Assembly (NCBI RefSeq): GCF_004765605.1
Contig: NZ_SRLC01000001.1
Location: forward strand, 1,178,001 to 1,242,000
Reading direction: 5' to 3'
DNA length: 64,000 bases
Origin: Hymenobacter aquaticus
GTDB lineage: Bacteria; Bacteroidota; Bacteroidia; Cytophagales; Hymenobacteraceae
The notes beneath the pieces are model-generated. The model saw only the letters and a program-made list of their open reading frames with translations. It was not told where the DNA came from and did no database searches. The first letter of the stretch is position 1. The number at the start of each line of letters is the position of its first letter. The translations under genes and the position numbers were made by a program. Shown in pieces: positions 51,306 to 59,842 of the stretch.

Positions 51306-52177
51306 TCGGGTCGGCGTTTGATGGTCACGTCGCCGTTGAGGGTTTCGAAGCGGAAGTCGTTGCCGCCCTTGCCCAGGCGCACGGCCGTGCCCTTGGAGAG
51401 TTTGTACGTGGTGCCGGCGGTGGTGCTCGTCTTATTTTGCACCACCTGCACCGGCAGGTTTTCCACGTTGGGAAAGTCGGTGAGCAGCTCGCCGTGCATG
51501 CTTTTAAAGTGCACGTCGGCCGCCACATCGGCCGGGTACGTCACTAGGATGTCGCCGTTGATGGTGCTGTAGGAGCACTTGCCGGTGGGGCTGCTCCCAT
51601 ACTCCGCCACCACGTTGCCGTTGATGGTGCCGACTTCGGTGGCTCCCTTCACGTTGCGCAGCGTCACGGCCCCGTTGATGTTGCGGGCCTTGAGCGGGCC
51701 GCTCACGTCCTGCACCAGCACGGCCCCGTTGTTGATGGTCGATACGGTCAGATGCATCCGGGCGGGCACTTTCACCACGTATTCGAAGGTGAAGTGGTAG
51801 TCGATGTCGCGCCGGCTTGAGTTGCGGTTCCGGTTGAAGCCCGGCCGCGAGTCGTAGGGGCCGGCCAGGTAGGCCACCACGCTGTCGTTGCGCTGGTAGG
51901 CGCCCAGCACGGCTTCCTGCTTGCCCAGCGCCAGGTCGGCCTCGGTGTCGGCCCGGATGATGCGGGTGACTTCTAGCACGACTTTGTTGCCCGTGGTGCC
52001 CTGCACGCGCACCGGCCCGTCGATGTTGTAGATGGCCAGCGTGCTGCGGCCCGGGTCGGCCGTCAGGGTAAATTCGCGGCGGATTTCCTCCTTGAACTCG
52101 CGCTTTTGGGCCTGGGCCTGGCAGCTAGACAGCAGTACCAGCAGCGTTATCAGGCTGGGGAGAATAGTAGGTTTCAT
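51302..52177 (-). CDS. DUF4097 beta-strand-repeat lipoprotein, first copy
   Basis: This is a 291-residue protein with a lipobox LLSSC (Cys19) and the same DUF4097 beta repeat (STLAIYNIDGPVRVQG, VLVQDVSGPLKARNINGAVTLRNVKGATEVGTINGNVVAEY). Repeats of NG/DG turns every 10-12 residues point to a right-handed beta structure. Its start overlaps the end of the anti-sigma gene by 53 bases and its stop overlaps the next DUF4097 start, so all four genes of this operon are physically interlocked. Confidence 0.88.
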   Translation of the reverse strand: MKPTILPSLITLLVLLSSCQAQAQKREFKEEIRREFTLTADPGRSTLAIYNIDGPVRVQGTTGNKVVLEVTRIIRADTEADLALGKQEAVLGAYQRNDSVVAYLAGPYDSRPGFNRNRNSSRRDIDYHFTFEYVVKVPARMHLTVSTINNGAVLVQDVSGPLKARNINGAVTLRNVKGATEVGTINGNVVAEYGSSPTGKCSYSTINGDILVTYPADVAADVHFKSMHGELLTDFPNVENLPVQVVQNKTSTTAGTTYKLSKGTAVRLGKGGNDFRFETLNGDVTIKRRPE

Positions 52178-53048
52178 GGTAGGGTTCGGGGGTTGAAGGC
52201 GCGGCGGGCCGGCCGTTGGAGAGGGTTTTGAGGCTTGCCTCGATTTTGCTTTTCACTGCCTGGTTCAGGCCCGGCTGCCGCAGCAGGCGGCGCAGGGGCT
52301 GAACCGAGCGTTTTTCCTGGAGCTGCACCATCACGTCGGCCAGGGCCGACTGCACCAGGGGCGAATCCTGGTGCCGCAGGGCCTGCACCAGGCCCAGGCG
52401 CACGTTGGGCTCGTGGGCCAGCTGGGCCAGGGCTTCGAGGGTGGCCAGGCGCACATTCACGTTTTCGTCGTGGTTGAGCGTGCTCAGCAGGGCTTCCACC
52501 ACCTTGTCGTTGGCCCCGCTCAGCTCCTTGGTGTAGCTCACGGCCCGCAGCCGCTCGGTGGCCGAGGGGTTTTCAATCAGGGAAAGCAGCATCACCTGGC
52601 GCATCTGCTCCACCTGGGTGGTCAGGGCGGCCAGCTGCTGCTGGTCGGTGGTGGCCGGCGCGGTTTTGGGGCCGCGGCCCAGCCAGTAGCCGGCGGCCAG
52701 CCCCACCACGAGCAGGCCCAGGCCGTAGGCCAGGCGCAGGGCCGGGCCCGGCACCAGCAGGGCCCGCAGTTTCGACCAGAAGCCGCCCAGGCTGAAGCGG
52801 GGCTGGGCCTCCACTTCCTCCTTATAGGCCGCCAGCATCGAGTAGAAAGCCGGCCGCAGGTTTTCGCTCGGTTCCGGCTCCGGCACGGCCCCCAGCGTCT
52901 GCCACACCCGGCGCAGGGCCCGCAGCTCTTCCTGGCAGTCGGGGCAATGGGCCAGGTGGGCGGCCACGCGGGCCTGCTCCGCCGCGGGCAGCTGGTGACT
53001 TATATACTCTGGCAGCTCTGGTTGAGCCTGTTCGCAATGCATGTCCAT
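52125..53048 (-). CDS. Anti-sigma factor with zinc finger and HEAT repeats
   Basis: This is a 307-residue protein. The N-terminal putative zinc finger (His31-x3-Cys35-x2-Cys38, HLAHCPDC) is the zf-HC2 anti-sigma domain that binds the ECF sigma factor. A single transmembrane helix follows (about 92-113), then HEAT-like helical repeats in the periplasm (about 140-285: ENVNVRLATLEALAQLAHEPNVRLGLVQALRHQDSPLVQSALADV). ATG 53048 begins four bases after the sigma stop. The unusual HEAT domain may sense a periplasmic signal. Confidence 0.88.
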   Translation of the reverse strand: MDMHCEQAQPELPEYISHQLPAAEQARVAAHLAHCPDCQEELRALRRVWQTLGAVPEPEPSENLRPAFYSMLAAYKEEVEAQPRFSLGGFWSKLRALLVPGPALRLAYGLGLLVVGLAAGYWLGRGPKTAPATTDQQQLAALTTQVEQMRQVMLLSLIENPSATERLRAVSYTKELSGANDKVVEALLSTLNHDENVNVRLATLEALAQLAHEPNVRLGLVQALRHQDSPLVQSALADVMVQLQEKRSVQPLRRLLRQPGLNQAVKSKIEASLKTLSNGRPAAPSTPEPYHETYYSPQPDNAAGTAV

Positions 53049-53052
53049 CCCG

Positions 53053-53604
53053 TCAGTTTTCAATGCGCAGGTAAATTGTTTTCAGCTCGTTCATGGCCCG
53101 GTGCACCCGCACTTTCACCGCGCCTTCGGTCGTATTCAATACCCGGGCTATTTCCTCGTATTTGAGCTCCTGAAACCGGCTCAGGATCAGCACTTCGCGG
53201 TTTTCGGCGCTCAGCCGCCCCAGGGCCCGGTGCAGGGTGGCTACTTCCTGCTCGCGCTGCAGCGCGTCGTCGGCCCGGGGCCCACCGCCTATTTTCTCGG
53301 CGAAGTCCTGCACGTCGGCGTGGTGGCTGGCGTGGCGGTTCTTCTTGACGTGGTCGGCCAGCACGTTGCGGGCCAAATGGTACATCCAGGTCCGAAACTC
53401 GCCCTCGCCGGTGTAGGTGTGGCGGTACTTGAGCATGCGGTAAAACACGTTCTGCACCAGATCCTCGCTGGTATCCGCGCGGCCCAGCATGTGGTACAGA
53501 AAGGAGAACAGCTTGCGGTGGTGGCGTTCGAAGAGCAGGCCCATTCGGTCCACGTCGCCGGCCTTCACCCGGAGCATTAGCGCATTGTCAGTAAGCGAGT
53601 CCAA
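53053..53604 (-). CDS. ECF RNA polymerase sigma factor
   Basis: This is a 183-residue sigma-70 family ECF factor. Region 2 (about 15-85) contains LFSFLYHMLGRADTSEDLVQNVFYRML and FRTWMYHLARNVLADH; region 4 (about 125-175) has LSAENREVLILSRFQELKYEEIARVLNTTEGAVKVRVHRA, the -35 binding HTH. The start is TTG 53604, because the DNALMLRVKAGD segment belongs to region 1.2/2 as in other Bacteroidota ECF factors; ATG 53577 would cut it. It heads an operon with its anti-sigma factor and two DUF4097 genes. Confidence 0.93.
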   Translation of the reverse strand: MDSLTDNALMLRVKAGDVDRMGLLFERHHRKLFSFLYHMLGRADTSEDLVQNVFYRMLKYRHTYTGEGEFRTWMYHLARNVLADHVKKNRHASHHADVQDFAEKIGGGPRADDALQREQEVATLHRALGRLSAENREVLILSRFQELKYEEIARVLNTTEGAVKVRVHRAMNELKTIYLRIEN

Positions 53605-53721
53605 CCGGCGAAAGGTGGTAGGTGGTGGGGTATTTGGTTGTGGACACCGCCCCAGGAAAGGAAGGTTACAGCAAAGCAGAAATTATTTTTTGACTTGGTA
53701 GTTGTAGGGATTTCTACGGCT

Positions 53722-53819
53722 GTCATCCTGAGCCTGCGAAGGACCTTGTGGGATAGGAACGACTAAAGTAACAACGACTTGTTCTGGCGTGATAAGGTCC
53801 TTCGCAAGCTCAGGATGAC
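53722..53819. repeat. GTCATCCTGAGC-type hairpin element, full copy
   Basis: Arms 53722-53747 and 53794-53819 are complementary at 25 of 26 positions. It is followed by a solitary arm-like copy at 62876-62902 (AAGGTCCTTCGCGGGGCTCAGGATGACGG), so this is a dispersed element. Confidence 0.85.
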
Positions 53820-53892
53820 GGGCGGAAAAGGATATAGCTGGGTTTAACACTAACTCTACCTAGCCCGGTAACTTCCGCCCGCAATTCCGGGT

Positions 53893-53900
53893 TATCTTTG
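53893..53900 (+). promoter_or_regulatory. -7 box for mrp (TATCTTTG)
   Basis: TATCTTTG is an exact TAnnTTTG match and ends 26 bases before the ATG at 53927. No TTG box is visible at the right distance upstream. Confidence 0.45.
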
Positions 53901-53926
53901 CAGTCCGCATTCTGCATTTCTGACCT

Positions 53927-55030
53927 ATGGCTATTACCAAAGAAGACGTCCTCCGGGCCCTGAGCTACGTGGAAGAGCCCGACCTGGGCAAAGACCTCGT
54001 GACCCTCAACATGATTGAGGACGTGCATATCGACGGCAAAACCGTCTCGTTTTCCGTCATCCTGACCACGCCCGCCTGCCCGCTCAAGGAGCTGATTCAC
54101 AACGCCTGCGTGCGCGCCATTCACACGATGGTCGACAAGGACGCCGACGTGAAAGTAAATCTGACCTCGCGCGTGACTACCGCCCGGGCCGCCAACTCGG
54201 CCGTGCTCAGCGGGGTTAAAAACATCATTGCCATTGCCTCGGGCAAGGGCGGCGTGGGCAAAAGCACCGTGACGGCCAACCTGGCCATTGCCCTGGCCCG
54301 CACCGGCGCCAAGGTCGGCCTGGTCGACGCCGACATTTCCGGACCCAGCATGCCGGTCATGTTCGGGGTGGAAGATGCCCGCCCCCACGTCTTCCAGGGC
54401 CCCGACGGCCGCAACCTGATTCAGCCCATCGAGAAGTTCGGCGTTAAGCTCATCAGCATCGGCTTTCTGGCTCCGTCCGACAGCGCCATCGTGTGGCGCG
54501 GCCCGATGGCCTCCTCGGCCCTGAAGCAGTTCATTACCGAAGTGGATTGGGGCGAGCTGGACTACCTGCTGCTCGACATGCCCCCCGGAACCTCCGACAT
54601 TCACCTCACGCTGGTGCAGACCGTGCCCGTAACCGGCGCCCTCATCGTGACCACGCCCCAGAAAGTGGCCCTGGCCGACGCCCAGAAGGGGTTGCAGATG
54701 TTCCGCCAGCCCCAGATCAACGTGCCGGTGCTGGGCATCGTGGAAAACATGGCCTGGTTTACGCCCGCCGAGCTGCCCGACAACCGCTACTTCATCTTCG
54801 GCGAAGGGGGAGGAAAGGCTCTGGCCGACAAGCACGAGGTGCCGCTGCTGGGCCAGCTGCCGCTGGTGCAGAGCATCCGCGAAAACGGCGACCTGGGCAC
54901 GCCCGCCATTACCCAGCCCGGCACGCCGGCCGCCGCTCTGTTCGAGCATTTGGCCGAGGAATTGGCCCGGCAGGTGTCCATCCGCAACGCCGTGGCTCCC
55001 CGCACCCAGGTGGTCGAAATGAAGTCGTAA
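53927..55030 (+). CDS. mrp: Mrp/NBP35-family iron-sulfur cluster carrier ATPase
   Basis: This is a 367-residue P-loop protein. Residues 1-90 form a MIP18/DUF59 domain; the ATPase domain follows with the deviant Walker A GKGGVGKST (about 105-113), VDADISGPSM, LDYLLLDMPPGTSD and VLGIVENMAWF. Mrp/ApbC proteins carry and transfer Fe-S clusters in the cytoplasm. The next gene, 132 bases downstream, encodes a NifU-like scaffold, which fits an Fe-S role. Confidence 0.94.
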   Translation: MAITKEDVLRALSYVEEPDLGKDLVTLNMIEDVHIDGKTVSFSVILTTPACPLKELIHNACVRAIHTMVDKDADVKVNLTSRVTTARAANSAVLSGVKNIIAIASGKGGVGKSTVTANLAIALARTGAKVGLVDADISGPSMPVMFGVEDARPHVFQGPDGRNLIQPIEKFGVKLISIGFLAPSDSAIVWRGPMASSALKQFITEVDWGELDYLLLDMPPGTSDIHLTLVQTVPVTGALIVTTPQKVALADAQKGLQMFRQPQINVPVLGIVENMAWFTPAELPDNRYFIFGEGGGKALADKHEVPLLGQLPLVQSIRENGDLGTPAITQPGTPAAALFEHLAEELARQVSIRNAVAPRTQVVEMKS

Positions 55031-55162
55031 GCTGAAGCGTAACGGCCCCGGCAGCGGGGCCGGCAACTTTGCAACCGGCCCCGGTGTTATGCTTTGACCG
55101 GCCAAAAGCCCTACCTTTACCCTTATTCCGCTGCGTGCGGCGTCAGTACCAATCCGTTTTTC

Positions 55163-55495
55163 ATGAATTCTTCCGCTGTTCTTGAGCATCCTTTGTTGTC
55201 CCGCGTCGAGCAGGCCCTGGACACGATTCGCCCCTACCTGGCGGCCGACGGCGGCAACGTGCGCGTGCTGAACATCACCGACGAGCTGGTGCTGCAGCTG
55301 GAGCTGCTGGGTGCCTGCGGCACCTGCCCCATGTCGCCGATGACGCTCAAAGCCGGCGTGGAAGAGTCGGTGAAAAAGGCCGTGCCCGAAATCGTGCGGG
55401 TGGAGGCCATCAACGGCACCGCCATGAGCGAGCAGCCCGCCGGCCAAACCGGCCACCCCGTGTCGCCGGCCCCGGTGCCCACGCCCGGGTTTTAG
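55163..55495 (+). CDS. NifU-like scaffold protein
   Basis: This is a 110-residue protein with the NifU C-terminal domain (NFU): IRPYLAADGGNVRVLNI and the cluster-binding CxxC in LGACGTCPMSPMTLKAGVE (Cys52, Cys55). It holds [4Fe-4S] clusters for transfer. The last 20 residues are Pro/Gly-rich. It follows mrp in the same direction and probably in the same operon. ATG 55163 is favoured over TTG/ATG positions further upstream. Confidence 0.92.
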   Translation: MNSSAVLEHPLLSRVEQALDTIRPYLAADGGNVRVLNITDELVLQLELLGACGTCPMSPMTLKAGVEESVKKAVPEIVRVEAINGTAMSEQPAGQTGHPVSPAPVPTPGF

Positions 55496-55512
55496 AGTTG
55501 TTTCTTATTTGT

Positions 55513-55550
55513 AAAAGGCCAGCTTTCCTTGCGGGGAGCTGGCCTTTTTT
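55513..55550 (+). terminator. Terminator after the NifU-like gene
   Basis: A 12-bp stem AAAAGGCCAGCT / AGCTGGCCTTTT (55513-55524 with 55537-55548) with a 12-base loop and T-run. Confidence 0.85.
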
Positions 55551-55557
55551 GTTTGAG

Positions 55558-55685
55558 GTCTGGCGCGAGTTTAGCGCAGCGTAACTCGTGTCTACCCATA
55601 ATGTGGAGATTGTATCTCCACTGCCGCACAGCGGCAAACCGGTGCTGGCGCCGGCTGCTTCGTTCGTTACTGCTGTTCTAATCTA
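55558..55685. repeat. GCGCAGCGTAACTCG-type repeat region
   Basis: The segment has GCGCGAGTTTAGCGCAGCGTAACTCG (a near palindrome around GCG CAGCG) and TGGAGATTGTATCTCCA, followed by GCCGCACAGCGGC and TGGCGCC. It is a cluster of small palindromes between the NifU-like gene and a low-GC gene, with no credible open frame. Confidence 0.5.
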
Positions 55686-55751
55686 ATACGAGGCACAATC
55701 TTGCCCGGAATTTGGCATTTCCTTACCATCAAAATATACAATATCCTTGAC

Positions 55752-56048
55752 TCACATATACTTATACCTGTTTTCTAACAGCACATCATTCTCGTAAATT
55801 TCTATTTCATGCTCTGCTGTTATAGCTGGCATCAATTGAATACCGTTGTTCTTATGCTCAACTCTCAAGGCCCACTTAAATTCCTGGTGAGCACAAATAC
55901 CTACAAACCTTATTGCGTTTCCAGGCATCACCTTAAACAGTAAAGCATCTGGCTCTAATTGGATTTCAATTGGTTCATCCATTTCCCAGCACACAAATTC
56001 AATAGAATTTCCCATTGCTTTAGCAGGCGTTTTAAAAATAGTCCACAT
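55752..56048 (-). CDS. Small low-GC hypothetical protein
   Basis: This is a 98-residue acidic, beta-rich protein of clearly lower GC content than its neighbours. No signal peptide and no recognised family. The middle reads IEIQLEPDALLFKVMPGN, similar in layout to the small protein at 9960-10259. ATG 56048 is the start. It is divergent from fahA and probably acquired by transfer. Function is unknown. Confidence 0.6.
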   Translation of the reverse strand: MWTIFKTPAKAMGNSIEFVCWEMDEPIEIQLEPDALLFKVMPGNAIRFVGICAHQEFKWALRVEHKNNGIQLMPAITAEHEIEIYENDVLLENRYKYM

Positions 56049-56160
56049 TGCGACTCTGCGGCTGCAGGAAAGCCCAGCAGCCGGCAGTTACCCAAACTGC
56101 TGCCAAGGTAGCAGCTTCCCCATATTCTGCCCAACAGCCCCGCCGTTCAGCGCCCTCCCC

Positions 56161-56168
56161 TATCTTTG
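56161..56168 (+). promoter_or_regulatory. -7 box for fahA (TATCTTTG)
   Basis: TATCTTTG is an exact TAnnTTTG match, ending 28 bases before ATG 56197. Confidence 0.45.
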
Positions 56169-56196
56169 CCCATCACCCTACGCTATCCTTCTTCCG

Positions 56197-57480
56197 ATGC
56201 CCAACCCGAACAACCCCGCCCTGCACTCCTGGATTGACATTGCCCCGACCAGCGACTTTCCGATTCAGAACCTGCCCTTCGGCATCTTCGAAACCCCGGA
56301 GCGCGGCCCGCGGGTGGGCGTGGCCATCGGCGAGTACGTGCTGGATCTGTACGCCGTCAGCCAGTTCGGCTTTTTCGAGGACCTCGATATTCCCTCCCAG
56401 CCCAAGGTGTTTCGCCGCCGCTCCCTGAACCAGTTTATTGCCCTGGGGCGGCCGGTGTGGCGGGCCGTGCGCCAGCGCGTGTCGGAGCTGCTGCGCCACG
56501 ACAACGGCGAGCTGCGCGACCATGAGGAAGCCATGCGCACCTGCCTGGTGCGGCAGCGCGAGGTGCAGATGCTGCGCCCGGTGAAGCCCCACAACTACAC
56601 CGATTTCTACTCCAGCATCGAGCACGCCACCAACGTGGGCATCATGTTCCGCGACCCGGCCAACGCCCTGCTGCCCAACTGGCGCCACATTCCCATCGGC
56701 TACCACGGCCGGGCCAGCAGCATCGTGGTCAGCGGCACCGACGTGCGCCGGCCCAACGGGCAGCGCAAGGCCCCCGACGCGGCGGCCCCCACGTTTGGCC
56801 CGAGTCAGCAGCTGGACTTTGAGCTGGAAGTCGCCTTCGTGTGCGGCAAGAGCACCGAGCTGGGCCATTCCATTCCGTTGCAGCACGCCGAGGAGCACAT
56901 TTTCGGGCTGGTGCTGTTCAACGACTGGAGCGCGCGCGACATTCAGAGCTGGGAGTACGTGCCGCTGGGGCCGTTTCTGGGCAAGAGCTTCGGCAGCAGC
57001 GTTTCGCCCTGGGTCGTGACGCTCGACGCGCTGGAGCCCTTCCGGGTGGCCGGGCCGGTGCAGGAGCCCGAGCCCCTGCTCTACCTGCGCCAGCCCGACG
57101 CGCACAACTTCGACCTGAACCTGGCAGTAACCATTCAGCCCGCCGGCGGCCCCGAAACTACCGTGTGCCGCTCCAACTTCCGGTACATGTACTGGAGCAT
57201 GGCCCAGCAGCTGACCCACCAGGCCAGCAACGGCTGCAACCTGCAAGTCGGCGACCTGTACGCCAGCGGCACCATCAGCGGCCACACCCCCGATTCGTTT
57301 GGCTCGATGCTGGAGCTGGCCTGGAAAGGCTCCAAGCCCCTGCCCCTGGCCGACGGCTCGGAGCGCAAGTTCCTGCTCGACGGCGACACGGTAACCATGC
57401 GCGGCTTCGCCGAAAAAGACGGGGTCCGCATTGGCTTTGGGGAAGTGCGCGGCACGGTGCTGCCGGCCAACCCGCTGTAG
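56197..57480 (+). CDS. fahA: Fumarylacetoacetase
   Basis: This is a 427-residue enzyme of the FAH family that splits fumarylacetoacetate to fumarate and acetoacetate in tyrosine catabolism. The N-terminal domain has WIDIAPTSDFPIQNLPFGIF. In the C-terminal domain TDFYSSIEHATNVG, FELEVAFVCGK (metal Glu), FNDWSARDIQ (metal Asp) and SFGSSVSPWVV are present. Length matches the family. ATG 56197 is the natural start. A terminator follows within 30 bases. Confidence 0.95.
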   Translation: MPNPNNPALHSWIDIAPTSDFPIQNLPFGIFETPERGPRVGVAIGEYVLDLYAVSQFGFFEDLDIPSQPKVFRRRSLNQFIALGRPVWRAVRQRVSELLRHDNGELRDHEEAMRTCLVRQREVQMLRPVKPHNYTDFYSSIEHATNVGIMFRDPANALLPNWRHIPIGYHGRASSIVVSGTDVRRPNGQRKAPDAAAPTFGPSQQLDFELEVAFVCGKSTELGHSIPLQHAEEHIFGLVLFNDWSARDIQSWEYVPLGPFLGKSFGSSVSPWVVTLDALEPFRVAGPVQEPEPLLYLRQPDAHNFDLNLAVTIQPAGGPETTVCRSNFRYMYWSMAQQLTHQASNGCNLQVGDLYASGTISGHTPDSFGSMLELAWKGSKPLPLADGSERKFLLDGDTVTMRGFAEKDGVRIGFGEVRGTVLPANPL

Positions 57481-57502
57481 GCCCGCTGGCGGCCCTCACC
57501 AC

Positions 57503-57539
57503 AAAAAAGCCCCTGCTGATTGTCAGCAGGGGCTTTTTT
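57503..57539. terminator. Terminator after fahA
   Basis: AAAAAAGCCCCTGCTGA / TCAGCAGGGGCTTTTTT forms a 17-bp stem with a 3-base loop and T-run. It also serves the convergent small gene at 57547. Confidence 0.9.
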
Positions 57540-57546
57540 GTAGCCT

Positions 57547-57741
57547 TTACGAAATGCCGGGCTTGGTTTCGAAGGGCGCGGGCGGCGCGTTGGCCGGCAG
57601 GTCGTTGTCTTCGTCGAGCCGCTCCAGCTCGTAGAGGGCCGTGGCCGGGTCCAGCTGGTTGAGGGCGCCCAGCACCGATTCCACCAGGCTTTCCGGTGGA
57701 TTTTCGGCGGGCAGCAGGGGTTCGTTGGGTTCAGGATTCAT
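57547..57741 (-). CDS. Small acidic hypothetical protein
   Basis: This is a 64-residue protein rich in Pro, Glu and Leu (LLPAENPPESLVESVLGALNQLDPATALYELERLDEDNDL). The middle is predicted helical. It is convergent with fahA. The frame is open upstream to 57897, but that part lacks coding character. No family recognised, and an expressed product is uncertain. Confidence 0.45.
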   Translation of the reverse strand: MNPEPNEPLLPAENPPESLVESVLGALNQLDPATALYELERLDEDNDLPANAPPAPFETKPGIS

Positions 57742-58057
57742 GCGGGTAGTGGGTAAAGCGTGGAAGGAACTCTCTATACTCTCTTTTACGCCGGCAGTTT
57801 CTGCCAATAGCTGCGCCGCCGCCGGTTCGGCTGCAACAAGCATAATCCGCGCGATTTTCCCAATAACCGCGTGCTTATACGGAAGACCAAGGCGCATAAA
57901 TACGTATTTACCCCCTATTGTACTGAATTACGAAACTTTAGAAATATGAAGCAGTAACAACTACCTCACCGGCCGAAGCGCCAGTGTGGGTCTTCCCTGC
58001 TCTACTGTTTCGGTTGGCACTGAGTCCTATTCTCTCGTACCACCAACCAAGATTCCG
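57742..58057. other. Gene-free 316-bp intergenic segment
   Basis: I see no gene, palindrome or terminator. It separates the small gene (-) from the alcohol dehydrogenase (+) and must carry their promoters. Confidence 0.5.
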
Positions 58058-59212
58058 ATGTTAGCAATGGAATACCGGGGCCCGAAGCGGGTCCGGGCTG
58101 TGCAAAAGCCCATGCCCGAAATTAAGCACCCCCAGGACGCTATTGTCCGGGTGCTGCGCACCTGCATCTGCGGCTCCGACCTGCACCTCTACAACGGCAA
58201 CGTGCCCGACACCCGCGTGGGCTCTACCTTCGGCCACGAGTTCGTGGGCGAAATCGTGGAAATCGGCGCCGACGTCACCAAGGTAAAAGTGGGCGACCGG
58301 GTCATCGTACCCTTCAACATTGCCTGCGGCGAGTGCCACTTCTGCCGCCAGGGCATGTTTGGCAACTGCCACGAGTCGAACACCGAGGCTACGGCCGTGG
58401 GCGCCATTTTCGGCTACTCCCACACCGCCGGCGGCTTCGACGGCGGCCAGGCCGAGTACTGCCGCGTGCCCTACGCCAACGTGGGCCCCACCATCATTCC
58501 GGCCGACATGGACCTGGATGATGCCGTGATGCTGACCGACGTGACGCCCACTGGCTACCAGGCCGCCGAAATGGCCGGTATTCAGACCGGCGACACGGTA
58601 GTCGTATTCGGGGCCGGGCCCATCGGCATCATGGCCGCCCGCTGCGCCTGGCTGTTCGGCGCCGGCCGCGTCATCATCATCGACCAGGAAGACTACCGCC
58701 TCGATTTTGCCCGCAACTATTCCTACTGCGAGGCCTACAACTTCAAGGAGATGAACGACCCGGTGGTCTTTATCAAGAAGATAACCGACTGGATGGGCGC
58801 CGACGTGGTCATTGACGCCGTGGGCGCCGAGGCCGCCGGCAACACCATGCAGACCATTACCGGCCGCAAGCTGCTGCTACAGGCCGGCTCGGCCACGGCC
58901 CTGCACTGGGCTATCAACTCGGTGAAGAAAGGCGGCGTGGTGTCCATTGTGGGCGTCTACGGGCCGACCGACAACCTGATTCCGATTGGCAACGTGCTGA
59001 ACAAGGGCCTCACCATCCGGGGCAACCAGGCCTCGGTGAAACGCCTGCTGCCCCGCCTGATTGAGCACGTGCAAAACGGCGTGCTCAACCCCAAGGGCCT
59101 GATTACCCACCGCATTCCGCTGGAAGAAGTGGCCGACGGCTACCGCATGTTCTCCGCCAAGCTGGACAACTGCATCAAAACCGTAATGCTGCCCCCCACC
59201 GCCAACCAGTAA
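58058..59212 (+). CDS. Zinc-dependent alcohol dehydrogenase (MDR family)
   Basis: This is a 384-residue medium-chain dehydrogenase. Catalytic zinc ligands are in CICGSDLHLYNG (Cys38) and GHE (His60-Glu61); the structural zinc cysteines are Cys90, Cys93, Cys96 and Cys104. The nucleotide-binding site is VVVFGAGPIG (about 188-197). The substrate is probably a short alcohol or aldehyde; formaldehyde or sorbitol-type enzymes are close relatives. ATG 58058 (MLAMEYRGP) is favoured. The next gene, 12 bases downstream, is a membrane protein probably cotranscribed. Confidence 0.93.
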   Translation: MLAMEYRGPKRVRAVQKPMPEIKHPQDAIVRVLRTCICGSDLHLYNGNVPDTRVGSTFGHEFVGEIVEIGADVTKVKVGDRVIVPFNIACGECHFCRQGMFGNCHESNTEATAVGAIFGYSHTAGGFDGGQAEYCRVPYANVGPTIIPADMDLDDAVMLTDVTPTGYQAAEMAGIQTGDTVVVFGAGPIGIMAARCAWLFGAGRVIIIDQEDYRLDFARNYSYCEAYNFKEMNDPVVFIKKITDWMGADVVIDAVGAEAAGNTMQTITGRKLLLQAGSATALHWAINSVKKGGVVSIVGVYGPTDNLIPIGNVLNKGLTIRGNQASVKRLLPRLIEHVQNGVLNPKGLITHRIPLEEVADGYRMFSAKLDNCIKTVMLPPTANQ

Positions 59213-59224
59213 CGCCGCCCGACC

Positions 59225-59764
59225 ATGGAAAACAACGTAGTAAACACCCCCATCGACCCCAAGCAGATTCCGGGCTGGGGCATCGACGCCGACCCGAAGA
59301 ACGACCCGACCTACCCCATGCGCACCCGCATGAACGTGGGCCAGGACCCCGACAGCAAGCACCGGCCGGAACACCTGCAACCCAAGGACACGGAGTTGCT
59401 GCGCTCTATTGAACGCCCCAACGTCTCGGCCGTGTTTGGCACCACCGTGCCACCCATGGGCCTGAGCGGCGCGATTCGGCGGCTGGCCTTCCACTACAGC
59501 GAAAACCGCTACCGCCACTGGCTGCCCCTGATTGTGGCCGACCGGGTGCAGGTGGTCGAAGGCATCTTGGAAGACCTGGTGCACGGCAAAGTGCCCAACA
59601 TCTTCGCCGAGAAAGGCTACGCGGTAGAGTGGAAATACAACCGCACGGCTTTCGTCACGAAAATGGCGACTATTGCCGCCGTCACGGCCGGCACGATCAT
59701 CTGGCTGAGCTCCGGCTCGAAGGACAAGCGCCATGACTCGCGCCGGCAGCGCCGCGAATACTAA
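59225..59764 (+). CDS. Hypothetical protein with one transmembrane helix, paired with the dehydrogenase
   Basis: This is a 179-residue protein. The N-terminus carries a Pro/Asp-rich segment (GWGIDADPKNDPTYPMRTR), the middle has RPNVSAVFGTTVPPMGLSGAIRRLAF and an amphipathic part, and residues about 146-163 form a single helix (MATIAAVTAGTIIWLSSG). I recognise no family name. It starts 13 bases after the dehydrogenase stop and is probably functionally linked to it, perhaps as a membrane anchor. Confidence 0.7.
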   Translation: MENNVVNTPIDPKQIPGWGIDADPKNDPTYPMRTRMNVGQDPDSKHRPEHLQPKDTELLRSIERPNVSAVFGTTVPPMGLSGAIRRLAFHYSENRYRHWLPLIVADRVQVVEGILEDLVHGKVPNIFAEKGYAVEWKYNRTAFVTKMATIAAVTAGTIIWLSSGSKDKRHDSRRQRREY

Positions 59765-59778
59765 ACGATTCGGCACAC

Positions 59779-59814
59779 AAAAAGCCCGGCTGGTAGCTAC
59801 CAGCCGGGCTTTTT
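59779..59814. terminator. Perfect 36-bp palindrome terminator
   Basis: The sequence from 59779 to 59814 is a perfect palindrome (18 bp each side, no loop) with A5 and T5 at its ends. It lies between the convergent dehydrogenase operon and the histidine phosphatase gene. Confidence 0.85.
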
Positions 59815-59842
59815 GCGTGTAACGGGCCGGCGGGGCCCGATG

